Assembly (NCBI RefSeq): GCF_048544455.1
Contig: NC_133532.1
Location: forward strand, 86,817,156 to 86,881,155
Reading direction: 5' to 3'
From: Silene latifolia
Lineage: Eukaryota; Streptophyta; Magnoliopsida; Caryophyllales; Caryophyllaceae
DNA: 64,000 bases
Every line of letters starts with the position of its first letter. Position 1 is the stretch's first letter. The translations under genes were made by a program, and so were the position numbers. Positions 11,189 to 22,360 of the stretch are shown here, in pieces. The notes below the pieces were generated by a model that did no database searches, was not told where the DNA came from, and was given only the letters and a program-made list of their open reading frames with translations.

Positions 11189-13273
11189 TGTAGATACCCA
11201 GTATCTGTCGAGTCTCCAATAAACACCCGATGATTATCGGACTACAACATGCTTAGGAATCGCAGCGTTTAATCGACAGTTTTGTATGACTATACGTCGG
11301 AAAACTCAAATCGGTTTCGAAAAAAAAACATTTCAAAACTTTTCAAAAGTACCTGGAGTGTTTTATGCACGACGACGGGGTCGCAATGACACTAACTAGA
11401 GTCAAAAATGACACTGGACCAAAACGACTCAAAAATTCAAATCCCGACTTCAACAACGAGTCAAACACAAAAAACAAACTTCTCAAAACTTCCATGTTAA
11501 GTATTCCCGGAATACTTAAATGGTCAAGTAGAAATCATGCTATCCAAAACATAGGATAGAACAAATCATGATTTCAATTGCGTGATAGTGACAAGACAGC
11601 TTGAAGACCCGCGAAATGGCTCGCGCCTCTTTGAGTAGCCCATGCGGCCACGTCGCTCAAAACACACACAACCACCCATTTCTCTATAAATACCCCTCAA
11701 ATGCCAATATTTGAAGGTACGAAAGTGTCTGCCCCATCATCTCTCCCTTAAAATTCTCGACTCGACTTCTTGACAAGTCACAAACCGACACGTATTTTCG
11801 ACCTACCGAGCGAAAATACAAGCCATACACATTGTTTGGTACTGTCATTGTGTATTAAATCACTTGACCGACCATCTCGACCAACTACACCATCACTAAA
11901 CTTAACAAAACACTCTTTACATTGCTTAAACGGTTTTCAACCGAGTTTTCCGACCTAACAAGTTGTTACACTTTCGTCGATTTCTCGTCTCAAGCCTAGC
12001 ATGTAAGTATGAGGGTGTAAATATTCTCTTCTTTCATGTCCTTTTATCTATTTTATGACTATAATATGCTAAAACTTGCATAACATGGTCCAAAATAAGG
12101 ATCGAATGAGCCAAAACTGAGTTTTGACCAAAATAGAAGGCCCTAAACACCACTAGGTGCCTCGCGCCTCAATGGGGTGCCCTGGTTCATTCTTACCAAT
12201 TTTCAAACCGGTTTTACCATTTCAAATCATATTTATGGTGAATCTTTTTAACTATAAAACATTTTCACCCTTGGTTGCTTATACCATGACGGTTTAATCC
12301 GTGTTTTGGTGATAATATTTGGTTAATTACATTTTAAAAGGTATTTTAAAACCTTTTATTTCATTTCTTTACATTTCAAAAAACAATATATTAGTCATAA
12401 ATGCAAAGTCATCCTTTGTTCCACATACCATGTCGGTTTAAACCCGAGTACGATGATGAACATTGACTAATTACAAACAAATGAACTTAATATAATTAGT
12501 TCATAATCATTTTTCAAAACTATTCATGTCAAGCTTGCAAAACCGAACCCGACATCGAATATTGTCAATACAATGATGATTATTCAAGTCCCGCTCCTCA
12601 TATTAACACAAAGGCGATCTAAACGACCTTTTCAAACAAAGACGGGTTCAAACACCCTCTTTACAAACCCTTTTACAAACATTTTAACAGTAAGAAGACG
12701 TCCCTTGGACAAACGGCTGACTCGCGCCTAAACAGGTCAACTGTTTTCCATTTTTCAAACCAGGACAGGTCTGCTTGCATCGCCAGATGGCTCGCGCCTC
12801 AATAGGCTGCCTGATGCAGACCGTGTTTCCTTTCCAGCACTTGTCTTGGACGATCCCAACTTCGGTTAACCCGGATACAGGACGGATCAGATGACAAATC
12901 TGCCCCTTTTACATTGGATTTGCAAAACGCCTTTCTAAGAAAAATGGATCATGTTATGCATCATAAACCTAACTCGGTAAATGGATGTTTAATTTCCGTC
13001 TCGCATGAAAATCAATATTAAATCCAAATTGACATCAATTACTTGATATTTTGATAAACAACCGACATAGAAAGCTCACATGTTAGGTTCAAACTTGTGG
13101 ATGCGCATTCATGCATTTACCCGTTTTATCAACTTTTGCATTTAACCAACCAAGATTGATCAGTAGACGCCGCTACTGCTGGCGGGATTGGGTGTCCGGT
13201 TAAAGGGCTTCCCAATACGTACCTTCACCTCTTACTCAGAAACTTTGGATAGTGGACGACTTTATCCAGGGGA
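11189..13273 (+). mobile_element. 5' LTR of outer Ogre, 3' end deleted
   Basis: Its reverse complement aligns with the two LTRs of the inverted relative (14541-18292 and 27267-29526), starting from TGTAGATACCCAGTATCTG. Homology stops at about 13270 (TTTATCCAGG), where the sequence jumps to leader sequence (GTCTTTGTGATCC). About 360 bp of LTR end plus the primer binding site are therefore missing. Four copies of a CTCGCGCCT motif lie at about 11622, 12160, 12718 and 12785. Confidence 0.8.
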
Positions 13274-14175
13274 GTCTTTGTGATCCCTAGATGGTGAGAC
13301 GGGAACGAGGTCTTAGTTGAAATGTATTAATTGATATTACGGTGATAAGTCGGGTTCCATGTCCGGGCCCACAACCGAACCTTTATCGACCAACTGGCTC
13401 GCCCTATCGGCATGATTTTTCTTATCCCCGCGTTTCGAATCCCGATTGAGTCAAGCATACCGTTGACGTTACACATTTCTGTTTCATCAAAGAGCTTTCA
13501 TTTCCTTCGTGCACGAGGCTAGGGACCCTCCTTACACATTTTGTTTAGATTAGTATCCCTCTTGAAAATCGGGGTTTGATCACTTGGTATGTAACCCACC
13601 CTTTTAAGCCAAAACCCATATCAGCATTATGCATAATATAATGAAACTGCGAGTGCTTATGTGTTATATGATCATAAGTCCTTTCGTGTCATCTTCAAAC
13701 TTACAAAAACCCCCTTTTACGACGTTATAATGGCCGTTTCAAACTTCGATATTTCGCCAACCGTTGCATTTCAAAAAACACGCCTTTTTAGGCCGTCGTA
13801 ATGACGATTTTCAAACCCGGTTTTCTACAACCATTTCAAAAAACACGCCTTTTTAGGCCATCGTAATGACGATTGTCAAACCCGGTTTTCTACAATTATT
13901 TCAAAAGCACGTCTTTTTAGGCCGTCGTAATGACGATTTTCAAACCCGATTTTCTATAACCATTTCAAAAAGCACGCCTTTTTAGGCCGTCGTAATGACG
14001 ATTTTCAAACCTGGTTTTTACAAACCATTTCGAAAACACCTTTTTACACCGTTATAATTGCGGCATCATGATACGGATTTCAACCCTTCTCGTGCCGACA
14101 CGATGGCTCTATCAAAACCCGAAAATGGCACACACCCCTTTTCGAGGATTTTTAAATCCCGAGGACCATTCACCG
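13274..14175 (+). repeat. Leader of outer Ogre with tandem palindromic repeats
   Basis: 13274-13700 matches in reverse complement the post-PBS leader of the inverted Ogre (about 26470-26880). From about 13700 to 14070 a unit of about 65 bp recurs, each carrying GGCCGTCGTAATGACGAT or a variant, next to TTTCAAACCCGGTTTTCTACAA. The core CGTCGTAATGACG is nearly palindromic. The stretch ends in the duplicated target site CACCG (14171-14175). Confidence 0.75.
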
Positions 14176-16378
14176 TGTGGACATGGGCCACGTCTCGTTC
14201 TGCGGATTTAGGCCGCCTACCGGTCCGTAGTCACGAGCCACCTGCACGCCAAGTCAATCTGTGGACATGCAGCGGTCTAAAAAGCCACGCTCGGCGGCGT
14301 AAAAATGCTTTCGACCGGATCGCTTTAGATCGGTCGTCTTCGTCTCGGTAAAGGTCTCGAAACGATACAGAGATATTCAGAGTCGCCACAAAACATTTGT
14401 GGGATGCTTGGAACCCGTTCGAAATCCACTTTATACCTCGGTCAAACGAAGCAGAAAGCAGGGTTTGACATAGGTACTAAAGATAAGGACTCGTCCCCCT
14501 TTTAGCATTTTATGCCTAAAATGACTCTCGTACGCCCTGGATAAGGCCATCCACTATCCAAAGGTTCTGAGTAAGGGGTTAGGGTACGTATTGGGAAGCC
14601 CTTTAATCGGACACCCAATTTCGCCCGCGTTAGCGGCCTCTACTGATCGATCGTGGTTGTTTAAGTGCAAAAGTTGATAAAACGGTGTAAATGCATGAAT
14701 GCACATCCAAAAGTGTTAACCTAACATGTGAGCTTTCTAAGTCGGTTTGTTAATCCAAATATCAAGCATAAGATGTCAAGTTGGATTTAGATTGATTTAC
14801 ATGTGAAAGCGGAAATTAAACATCCATTTACCAAGTTCGGGTTATTATGATGCTTAACACGATCCATTTATTGAAAAAGAGTGTTTAAAAGACAAAGTGT
14901 AAAAATGCCAACTTGTCAATCTGATCCGTCATGTATTCGGATTAACCGTAATCGGGATCATCCTAGACAAGTATCAAAATGAGACAGAACAGTGTCAGGC
15001 AGCCCCATTGGGGCGCGAGCCTATTGGCGAGGGAATGAGGCCTGTCCAGGTTTTGACTTATGAAAGCAGAGGGCCTCTTGAGGCGCGAGCCATGGGGCAA
15101 ACCAAGATGCGTCTCCTGGTTGTTAAAAAGGTTGTTTAAAACCGTTTTTTGTGATTAATGATTTGCAAGTATTGTTTGCATGACTCGGAATAATTACTAT
15201 TATGTTAGTAATATTCGTTGTCGGATTTGAATGTTTGAAAAGTATGATAAAATGGTAAAAGGAAATTTTTTGATTTGAACTAATTATGTTAAGTTCAATT
15301 TTTTGTAATTAGTCATGTTTGTCATCGTACTCGGATTAAACCGACATGGTATAAAGAACCAAGGATGATTTATGTAATGGTCAAAATATGTTTTACATAA
15401 AAATGCATTAAAATGATAAATAAAAGAAAAGAATTTCTTTTAAAATGTAATTAACCAATTAATATCACCGAGTCACGGATTAAACCGTCATAATATTAGG
15501 AACCAAGGGTGATTATGATTTATGGCTAAAATGTTTGTAATAAAAATGATTTGAAACATTTGAAATGGTAAAAACCGTAAAAGGAAAGAAGTAAAAATAA
15601 AAGAAAGTGTTGAAGGAAAGACGAACTCAAACACGGATGAGTCTGACCCAGACACCCACAAGAGGCGCGAGCAACCCCGCATAGCAAGGAGCTTCTGTCT
15701 CAGGCCAAAACTCAGTTTTGGCTAGTCTAACCTATGTTTGAATCGTGTTATGCATTGTTCATGCTTATGAACTCATAAAAACAGTAAATACATGAAATAA
15801 ATGAGATATTTACACCCTCAAACTTACGTATATTGATGTTTGCGTGGTAGACGACTTTAGAGACGGTTTTCTCGTAGTGATTACTCGCGATCAAAGAAGT
15901 TTAAAACAGTGCCTTAAAAAAGGATTTTGTTTTGAAAATGAGTTGAAAATATGTTAATTAAAACATGTTGATTGATGAATTGAGTTGGTCAAATGCGTCG
16001 GTCGAGTGCACGACGAAGGTACCAAACAAAATGTGTAAGGCTTGTGTTTACGATCGGTAGGTCGTAAACACGTGTCGATTTTGTGACTTAGGAAGTCGGG
16101 TCTAGAAGTTTAAGAGAGAGGTGAGGGGGCGGACACTCGCGTGAAGATTATTGTGTGTGATGGTGGGTATTTATAGAGAAATGTGCGATGGTAGGTCGGT
16201 TGATTTTGCTTGGAGGCTAAGGAAACACACCATTGAGGCGCGAGCCACCCCGTGACTCAATGGGGTGTACTGTCCCTTTCGCAAATTTGGATTTTGCATT
16301 TGTTCTAACCAATGTTTTGTTGGTTGTGATTTGTGGTCTTTGAGGTTTGCTTAGCCGTGTAAGCTTCCACTTAGGTGA

Positions 16379-17850
16379 TGATACGTGCATAATATATAGT
16401 CTTTTTAGCCTATTTCAGCACGTATTTCCATGCATTTTTATACTATTTTTATAGTATTTTGCCCCGAATTGGCTACTTTGGTTCGTTTTGTCCGTTTTGT
16501 AGAAATGAACGCGAAAGCAGTGGAATCGTACCCTTTTTCGTCCTTTTTGCATGCATTTAGAGGAGACGAGATTTTCCAGAGTGAGATACTGCATTGGAAT
16601 GCGTGAAGGCACGGATTACGAGGCAGTCGGGCGTGAACTTGAGCTGATTTGAAGACAGAAGACTCGATCGAGGAGTTTTACCACTCGATCGAGTGGTTTT
16701 TACGTCCCCAGTTGGTCGATCGAGTAGTTTTCTACTCGATCCAGAAGTTTCTGAAAAGAGAGTTACTCGATCGAGTAACTTTTCTACTCGATCGAGTAGA
16801 TTGTCCTGAGGTTTGCTCGATCGAGTGGTTTTATTCCACTCGATCGAGTGGTTTCTGCTATTATGGGCTTTAATTAGCCCGTGAGTTGTTTTATTTCGCA
16901 AAAACTTAATTATTTTCCTATTTAAGCACGCTTTAGTTAGGTCATTAGAATCAGATTTGATTCACCACTTAGCTTTTATCAAACATTACTACGTTACTTA
17001 TTCTCTTTCACTGTAACCTTGTTCTCGGGATTGTTTTGCTCGGATTTTGTGTTCTTTACGCCGGATTCGCACGATTGTAATCCCTTTCTCTTCCCTTAAT
17101 AATAATATCTCTTTTGTTTGCTTTAATTCTTCGTTTAGTCATACTTAATTTCTGCCCTAATTTACTTTTATGCATTTTATTTGTTATTTCATCATGTTTA
17201 TTGTTAGTTCTTCATTTGTTATTAGTTTTGATATTAATAGCGATATGAGTAGCTAAATTTAATGCATGTTGGGATTAGGGGATCTGCGGTAGGAATGTGA
17301 CGATATAGTAAATGAAATAGATGAATTAATTGTGAGATTCTGTCACCATAGCAATTTAATTGTATTTATCGACTTAGTTGAGTGCACGCTTCTGAGTCAT
17401 CTCTTTAATCTGGCTAAAATCAATCCTAGATCGAAAGATTGGACTACATAGGCCTGCTATGAACAGTAGACTGCCCTGACGAGAATGAAAGTTAGTTTAG
17501 TGGTATTTTAGGATAGAAAGTGGACCGAAAGGACCTTTCCACATCCGTCTTGCATTAATTCGTCTGAGTTGTTTATAGCTGAGTCACTGGACTACAGTAG
17601 TGAACCGAATTCCCGACATGTCCCTTATCTATTTGATAGTTTAAACCTATTTCTCTGCTTTTACTGCTCTTATCTCTACTTCTCTTCCTTTAAACTTTGT
17701 AGTTTAGAAAACAATTCAAACAACCCCCCCCCCCCGTTTGTGACCAAATAGACGGACTTCTACAGATATCTTGCCTCCCTGAGGAGATCGACCTGACTTC
17801 CCTAGCTATATAGTTAGTTTATTTTTGATAGGTACACGACAGACTTATCA
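16379..17850 (+). mobile_element. Solo LTR, Athila/Tat-like Ty3/gypsy
   Basis: 1,472 bp starting TGATACGTGCAT and ending GACAGACTTATCA, flanked by the 5-bp duplication GGTGA (16374-16378, 17851-17855). The uninterrupted sister LTR at about 29106 shows the empty site. The TGATACGTGCAT start, and the end region with GATCGACCTGACTTCC followed by a GTACACGACAGACT string, are typical of LTRs of this group. No interior or second LTR is present, so it is a solo LTR left by LTR-LTR recombination. It holds the TCGATCGA cluster and a C12 run at 17724-17735. Confidence 0.85.
16664..16852. repeat. Cluster of TCGATCGA palindromes in the solo LTR
   Basis: Seven exact TCGATCGA octamers and one degenerate copy (TCGATCCA) in about 190 bp. 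Several extend into longer perfect palindromes: CCACTCGATCGAGTGG, GTTACTCGATCGAGTAAC and CTACTCGATCGAGTAG. They are 20-40 bp apart without a constant period, so they are not a simple tandem repeat. Confidence 0.9.
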
Positions 17851-18539
17851 GGTGATATTTGGGGTAGGTATTTTGTGTCTTTGACTCGGGTTTGACCCGT
17901 GTGAGTCGGGATTTGAATTTCGAGTCGGTTTTTGGCTCGGTGTCGGTTTTGACTCTAAATATGGTCATTTTAATGGAAATGACACGATGAAGACATTCAT
18001 GGCATTATTTTTGACATCCGAGATTTGGGTTGACTCGGGTTGACTCAGGTTGACTCAGGTTGACTCGGGTTTCGGGTTTCTGAGTCGGTTTTGGGTCCGA
18101 AGACGGTTTTAACTCTAAATAGTGTTATTTTAATGCAAATGAAGTTAGAAAACTTTTGAAATCATTTTTCATATCCCAGTAGTGCATTAAACCGTCTCAT
18201 ATATAGCCAATCCACGCACGCATATCAAAAACACGTTATAGTCCGATCATCATCGGGTGGTTTTTGGATGGTGCAGATACTGGGTATCTACAGAGCCCCC
18301 ACTTTGACTGAGGCTTGGACAGGGCGAAAGTCAAAGTATGATCTCCAGGTCAATCAAAGATTACAACCTGAAGACCATTGTGACGTCGAGGCGACTCAAA
18401 AAGGTTTGAGCCAAGGACCTGCCGTCGGGAAGGGCGACGTCGAGGCGTCTCGAGGATTCGAGTCAGGGACCTGCCGTCTGGAAAATTTTAGATTCTTTCG
18501 ACTTCCGATTCGGGTCGTTTAAAGTCCATTAGACTACGT

Positions 18540-18985
18540 ATAAAGGCTCGCCAGCCATAAGAAGGAATCATACCTGAGCATCTTCGGGATACGTCCTTCA
18601 ATCATTTGCGCGCAAAGGCTCGCCAGCCGGTGTTGAAGGTGGTGCGTTTTGAGGCTCGCCAGCCATAGAAAGGAGTCATGCCTGAGGCATCTTCGGGATA
18701 TGTTCTTGAGTCGTATCTCGTGTGCGTGCAATGGCTCGCCAGCTGTGATAAGGAGTCGTACCTGAGGCATCTTCGGGATATGTCCTTGAGTTGTACCTTG
18801 TTTGCGGACAAAGGCTCGCCAGCTTGTGAAAAGGAGTCGTACCCGAGGCATCTTCGGGATACGTCTTTGAGTTGTATCTTGTTTGCGGACAAAGGCTCGC
18901 CAGCTTGTGAAAAGGAGTCATACCCGAGGCATCTTCGGGATACGTCCTTGAGTTGTATCTTGTTTGCGGACGAAGGCTCGCCAGC
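18540..18985. repeat. 81-bp minisatellite, about five to six copies
   Basis: Each unit carries GGCTCGCCAGC, AAGGAGTC, a hairpin CCCGAGGCATCTTCGGG and TGTATCTTGTTTGCGGAC. Because 81 is a multiple of three, frames stay open on both strands, giving long overlapping ORFs (18602-19315 minus, 18678-19319 plus). I do not regard these as genes. Confidence 0.85.
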
Positions 18986-19990
18986 CATGGTGGTCGAAAG
19001 ATCGACTGTGGGAAATAGCATGTGTGACATCCATTTGAAAATCGGCACTCGCTGGGGAGTTAAAAACTTCTCAGGACTCGCCGGGGATATGAGTTGCTGC
19101 TCGCTGGGAGGTAGCGTATGCCATGTAATCGACGGGGTTAAAGCCCTTGGACTTGATGGGTCGCCGTTTATTGGGAAGAACCCAGTACTCAATTGGAGTG
19201 AGTTTGTCTTCTCAAGATTATCTGCATGGTTAGTGACCACACAAATCCGCAGTCTTATAGACAAGCACGTTGAATGCAAGCATATAAGCACGTACGCACA
19301 TAAGCATGTGAGCAATTAGCATAAAAGCAACTAGCATGTAAGCATATAAGCACGTAAGCACATAAGCATGTGAGCAGTTAGCATATAAGCAACTAGCACG
19401 TAATATCTCACGCGAGGGGATATAGAAATTTTGAATGTTGTGAAGCTTAAAGGCGAGTCTTGTTACTCGTAGATCTGTGATTTGATAGATTGGAGACACG
19501 TGACCGTTGGGACACTGACTCACACAGACGTATACTGACTGATTGAGAAATGGGCAGTCGTGAACGTGGTACAGACTTAGTATCGACACGACACGGGGAT
19601 GACTTTGAGAGACCTTGCACATGTAAGTGCAACTCCTAGCCAAGAAAGGGTGACAGCGTGTATCAAATCCCTGAGGTAGAAAGTCCGCTCGGCTGGGGAA
19701 CATGAATTGATTATCTTCTCCAGACATATTTGCCACCGTTTGCTTGTTTGAGATCCTTCTCTGAGGTATGATGATTCGGAGAGCGGAACCAAGACCTTAT
19801 CATCGTCTGAACCGAGCACTAGGCTATGGGCGGTTTTGTTTTGGACTATAGTTGAGACTCAAAAGATGCTTGTAGATAAAGGACGGGTGACGCCTTCAAA
19901 GAGAAGCCCCCAGAGTAAGAAGGTGGGGAATTTGACAAAATAAGGAATGAGCGACGTCTTAAGAAAGAAGCCCCCTGTAAAGAAGTGTAA
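18986..19990. repeat. 3' untranslated stretch of the inverted Ogre with short AAGCAC-type repeats
   Basis: About 19255-19402 holds a tandem run of CATATAAGCACGTA / CATAAGCATGTGAGCA-type 14-16 bp units (about eight). The rest shows no recognisable coding product; ORFs here on the minus strand (19230-19819) have no known motif. Confidence 0.5.
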
Positions 19991-21300
19991 GATTAATTTT
20001 TGCGGCTAGGTGGGCTGCTTTTGAGGATTGATGTTGATGGTTGCGATTGAAATGGGTGTGCGGTTGCGTCCTTGTTAAGGGACTGCCTATGTATTCGCGT
20101 GTTTGCGAAATCAAACCAGATCGTAGTTCTGAGCTGGTTTTTGCAATGGGTTGCAAATTGAAGGTGTGAAAATTGAATATGTGTGGGGGTGTGGTTGAGC
20201 CCTTGTAATAGGACTGCCTACGTATTCGCATGTGTGCAAAATCAAACCAGATCGTAGTTCTGAGTGTGTGCCTAAGCGAGATGTTAGGACCTTGAAGTGA
20301 TTTTGAGGTGTATGGTTGTGTCCTTGAGGGACAGGCTACGTATTCACGTGGTGTGAAATCAAACCAGATCGTAGTTCTGAACTGTGTGTGCCTAAGCGAG
20401 TTGTTAGGACCTTAAAGTGTGTGGGTCACGACGGTAAAAGCCCTTTGGTGACTCGAAAAATTGATTTGAGATAATTCCCCTCGAACATGAATCGAAGAGG
20501 TCTAATTTGTAAAAATGTTCCTTATCATGTGAGCACACTAAAAGGTGGACCCTAAGGGTAGATTGGGTATGTCCCGTTCTCGGTAGCAAAGCATTCGAGG
20601 ACTCCGTATCTGGGTTAAGGTGAAAATGGCTTCGACATTATGGAATGTGGAGCTTGGTAATAATGGTTTGTTTGACAGATAAAAATCTGGAGTTAAGGGT
20701 CACGACGGAAAATTCCGTTTGGTGACTTGAAGGTTGATTGGAGATAAATACCTCTTGATCATGAATCGAAGAGGTGTAACTTGTGAAAAAGTTCCTTATC
20801 ATTTGAGCACACTAAAAAGTGGACTCTAAGGGTAGATTAGGTATGTCCCGTTCTCGATAGCAAAGCATTCGAGGACTCCGTGGGGATTGTGGTGAAAAAT
20901 GGCTTCAACATTAGGGAATGTGGAGCTTGGTAATAATGGGTTTGCTTAACAGATAAAATCTGGAGCAAGAATTTTGTGGTGTTAAGGCCGAAGGGTAACG
21001 GCTTGTAGTGTGGTGCGGAATGGGGTCTCCGGTTTGATGTGGCCTTGAGCACGAAATGGTTGGTAAATAATATGGGGTCAGATTTCCATGTCTGGACCAT
21101 AATGGTTAAGGTGTGATATTACGAGCTTGAGGGGGAATCCTCAGAAGCCTAGATAGGTCTCCCTGCAACAGTCTCTAGAAGGACTTAGGGGTGAAGCAGT
21201 TTTGGTTATGATCTTGAGGGGAATCCCCAGGATCCTAGATAGGTCTCCTTGTAACAGTCTGTAGAAGGACTTAGGGGTGAAGGAGTTTTGGTTGAGGTTT
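19991..21300 (-). repeat. Tandem repeat blocks in the 3' part of the inverted Ogre
   Basis: Three arrays are seen. (i) About 20080-20400: a 50-bp module with CTACGTATTCGCATGTGTG and ATCAAACCAGATCGTAGTTC in three to four copies; its reverse complement resembles the GATACGTAGGTAGTCC module in the outer element's 3' tail (60660-60840). (ii) 20426-20690 and 20698-20950: two copies of a 270-bp unit containing GGTCACGACGG, TGAATCGAAGAGGT and GCAAAGCATTCGAGGACTCC. (iii) 21120-21300: two copies of a 90-bp unit with CTAGATAGGTCTCC and AGAAGGACTTAGGGGTGAA. Confidence 0.75.
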
Positions 21301-22012
21301 TAGTGTTTGGTGTTTTGGACTTGTGGGTCCGGGATTTGATGTGTTGGACTCGTTGGTCTAGGCTTTGGACTTGTTGGTCCTGGACTTGGTATTTTGGACT
21401 CACTTGTCCAGGATTTTGTGTGTTGGATGCTTTCTTTGGATTTTGGTCTTTTTGAGAAAAGGGTTTCAATCTTGTTTTGTTTTGATTTTGGCTTGGGTCT
21501 TGGCCTTGACGTTGCGTGAGTAGCCTTTGGCTTTGGTTTTTGCTTTGAGTGAATTGCTTTTGGCTTTGGTTTTTGCTTTGGCCTTGAGCTTTGGCTTTGG
21601 GTGAATGGATATTGGCTTGGGCCTTTGATTTTGGCCTTTCGCCTTGGCTTCGGGTGAATAGCTCTTGGCTTGGGCCTTTGATTTTTGGCCTTTTGCTTTG
21701 GCTTTGGGTGAATGGCTATTGGCATGGGTCTTTGATTTTGGCCTTTCACTTTGGCTTCGGGTGAGTGGCTATTGGCTTGGGCCTTTGATTTTGGCCTTTT
21801 GCTTTGGCTTTGGGTGAATAGATATTGGCTTGGGCCTTTAATTTTGGCCTTTTGCTTTGGTTTTGCTTTTGATCTATTGGTTCTTTGTCGTCCTTCGTTC
21901 GAGGCAGGTAAAGGTGCGGATGGGGATGGGGATGTACCCGTTGGTGAGAGGTTGATTCTTGGTGATGGAATGTTTTTTGTGGGGAATGGGCTTGCCTTCC
22001 GTCATTGATCAT
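21300..22012 (-). CDS. Lys/Pro-rich repetitive ORFs downstream of gag (unknown function)
   Basis: Two adjoining minus-strand ORFs, 22012-21746 (88 aa) and 21749-21300 (149 aa), probably one reading frame broken by an indel. The product is built from diverged repeats of PKPKQKAKNQRPKP-like units and is very rich in Lys, Pro and Gln, with no acidic stretches in the repeat part. The matching DNA is a low-complexity array of TTGGCTTGGGCCTTTGATTT units of about 55-60 bp. No family is recognised. It could be a basic nucleic-acid-binding tail, or simply an open frame through a repeat with a period near a multiple of three. Confidence 0.35.
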
Positions 22013-22360
22013 GAATAAGGAGATGTACTTGGTTTGTTATCTAGGTTCGTCGTAGAATTCTTTTGATAGAAGCTCGTTCTAAATTGGGCGCTATTGAAAG
22101 GTTTCTATTGCCAGACATGGAATAGGTAAAGAAAATGCACACGGAGTTTCGAGTCCTCTGCTTACTCGGCACGAAACGTCACTCGAGTGTACTCACATTG
22201 AATTGGAACATATTGTTTGTTTTTAAATCAATTCTCGTTGTCAACGGGAAATGGTAAAGGGGAGAAGCACAGACTCGGTGAATACATGTGACTCATGCGG
22301 ACAGCCCCCAGTTTTCATTTATGAATAAAAGGACAGACACTAGGATATATATGAGAAAGC
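22013..22360 (-). other. Spacer between gag and the Lys/Pro ORF
   Basis: About 350 bp with no recognisable motif or open frame. Confidence 0.4.

Larger units (their letters stand above)
14176..18292 (-). mobile_element. 3' LTR of the inverted Ogre (carries a solo LTR insertion)
   Basis: Matches 26906-29526 along its length once the solo LTR at 16379-17850 and its duplicated GGTGA are removed, leaving about 2.64 kb. On the minus strand it begins TGTAGATACCCAGTATCTGC at 18292 and ends CCATGTCCACA at 14176. The adjoining minus-strand purine tract AGTGGGGGCTC (plus 18293-18305) is the polypurine tract. Four copies of a GGCGCGAGC motif lie near 15011, 15081, 15661 and 16235. Confidence 0.9.

Noticed and set aside
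11189..18292. A giant DNA transposon with TGTAGATACCCAGTATCTG terminal inverted repeats
   Set aside because: The two ends are LTR starts of two elements of one family in opposite orientation. The CACCG duplications at 14171 and 29527 and the PBS at 26886 show two LTR retrotransposons instead.
18602..19319. Overlapping ORFs of 213 and 237 codons on opposite strands
   Set aside because: Both run through the 81-bp minisatellite, whose length is a multiple of three; no known motif in either.
21751..22008. Plus-strand ORF of 85 codons
   Set aside because: Antisense of the Lys/Pro-rich repeat; Trp/Leu/Phe-rich by complementarity only.
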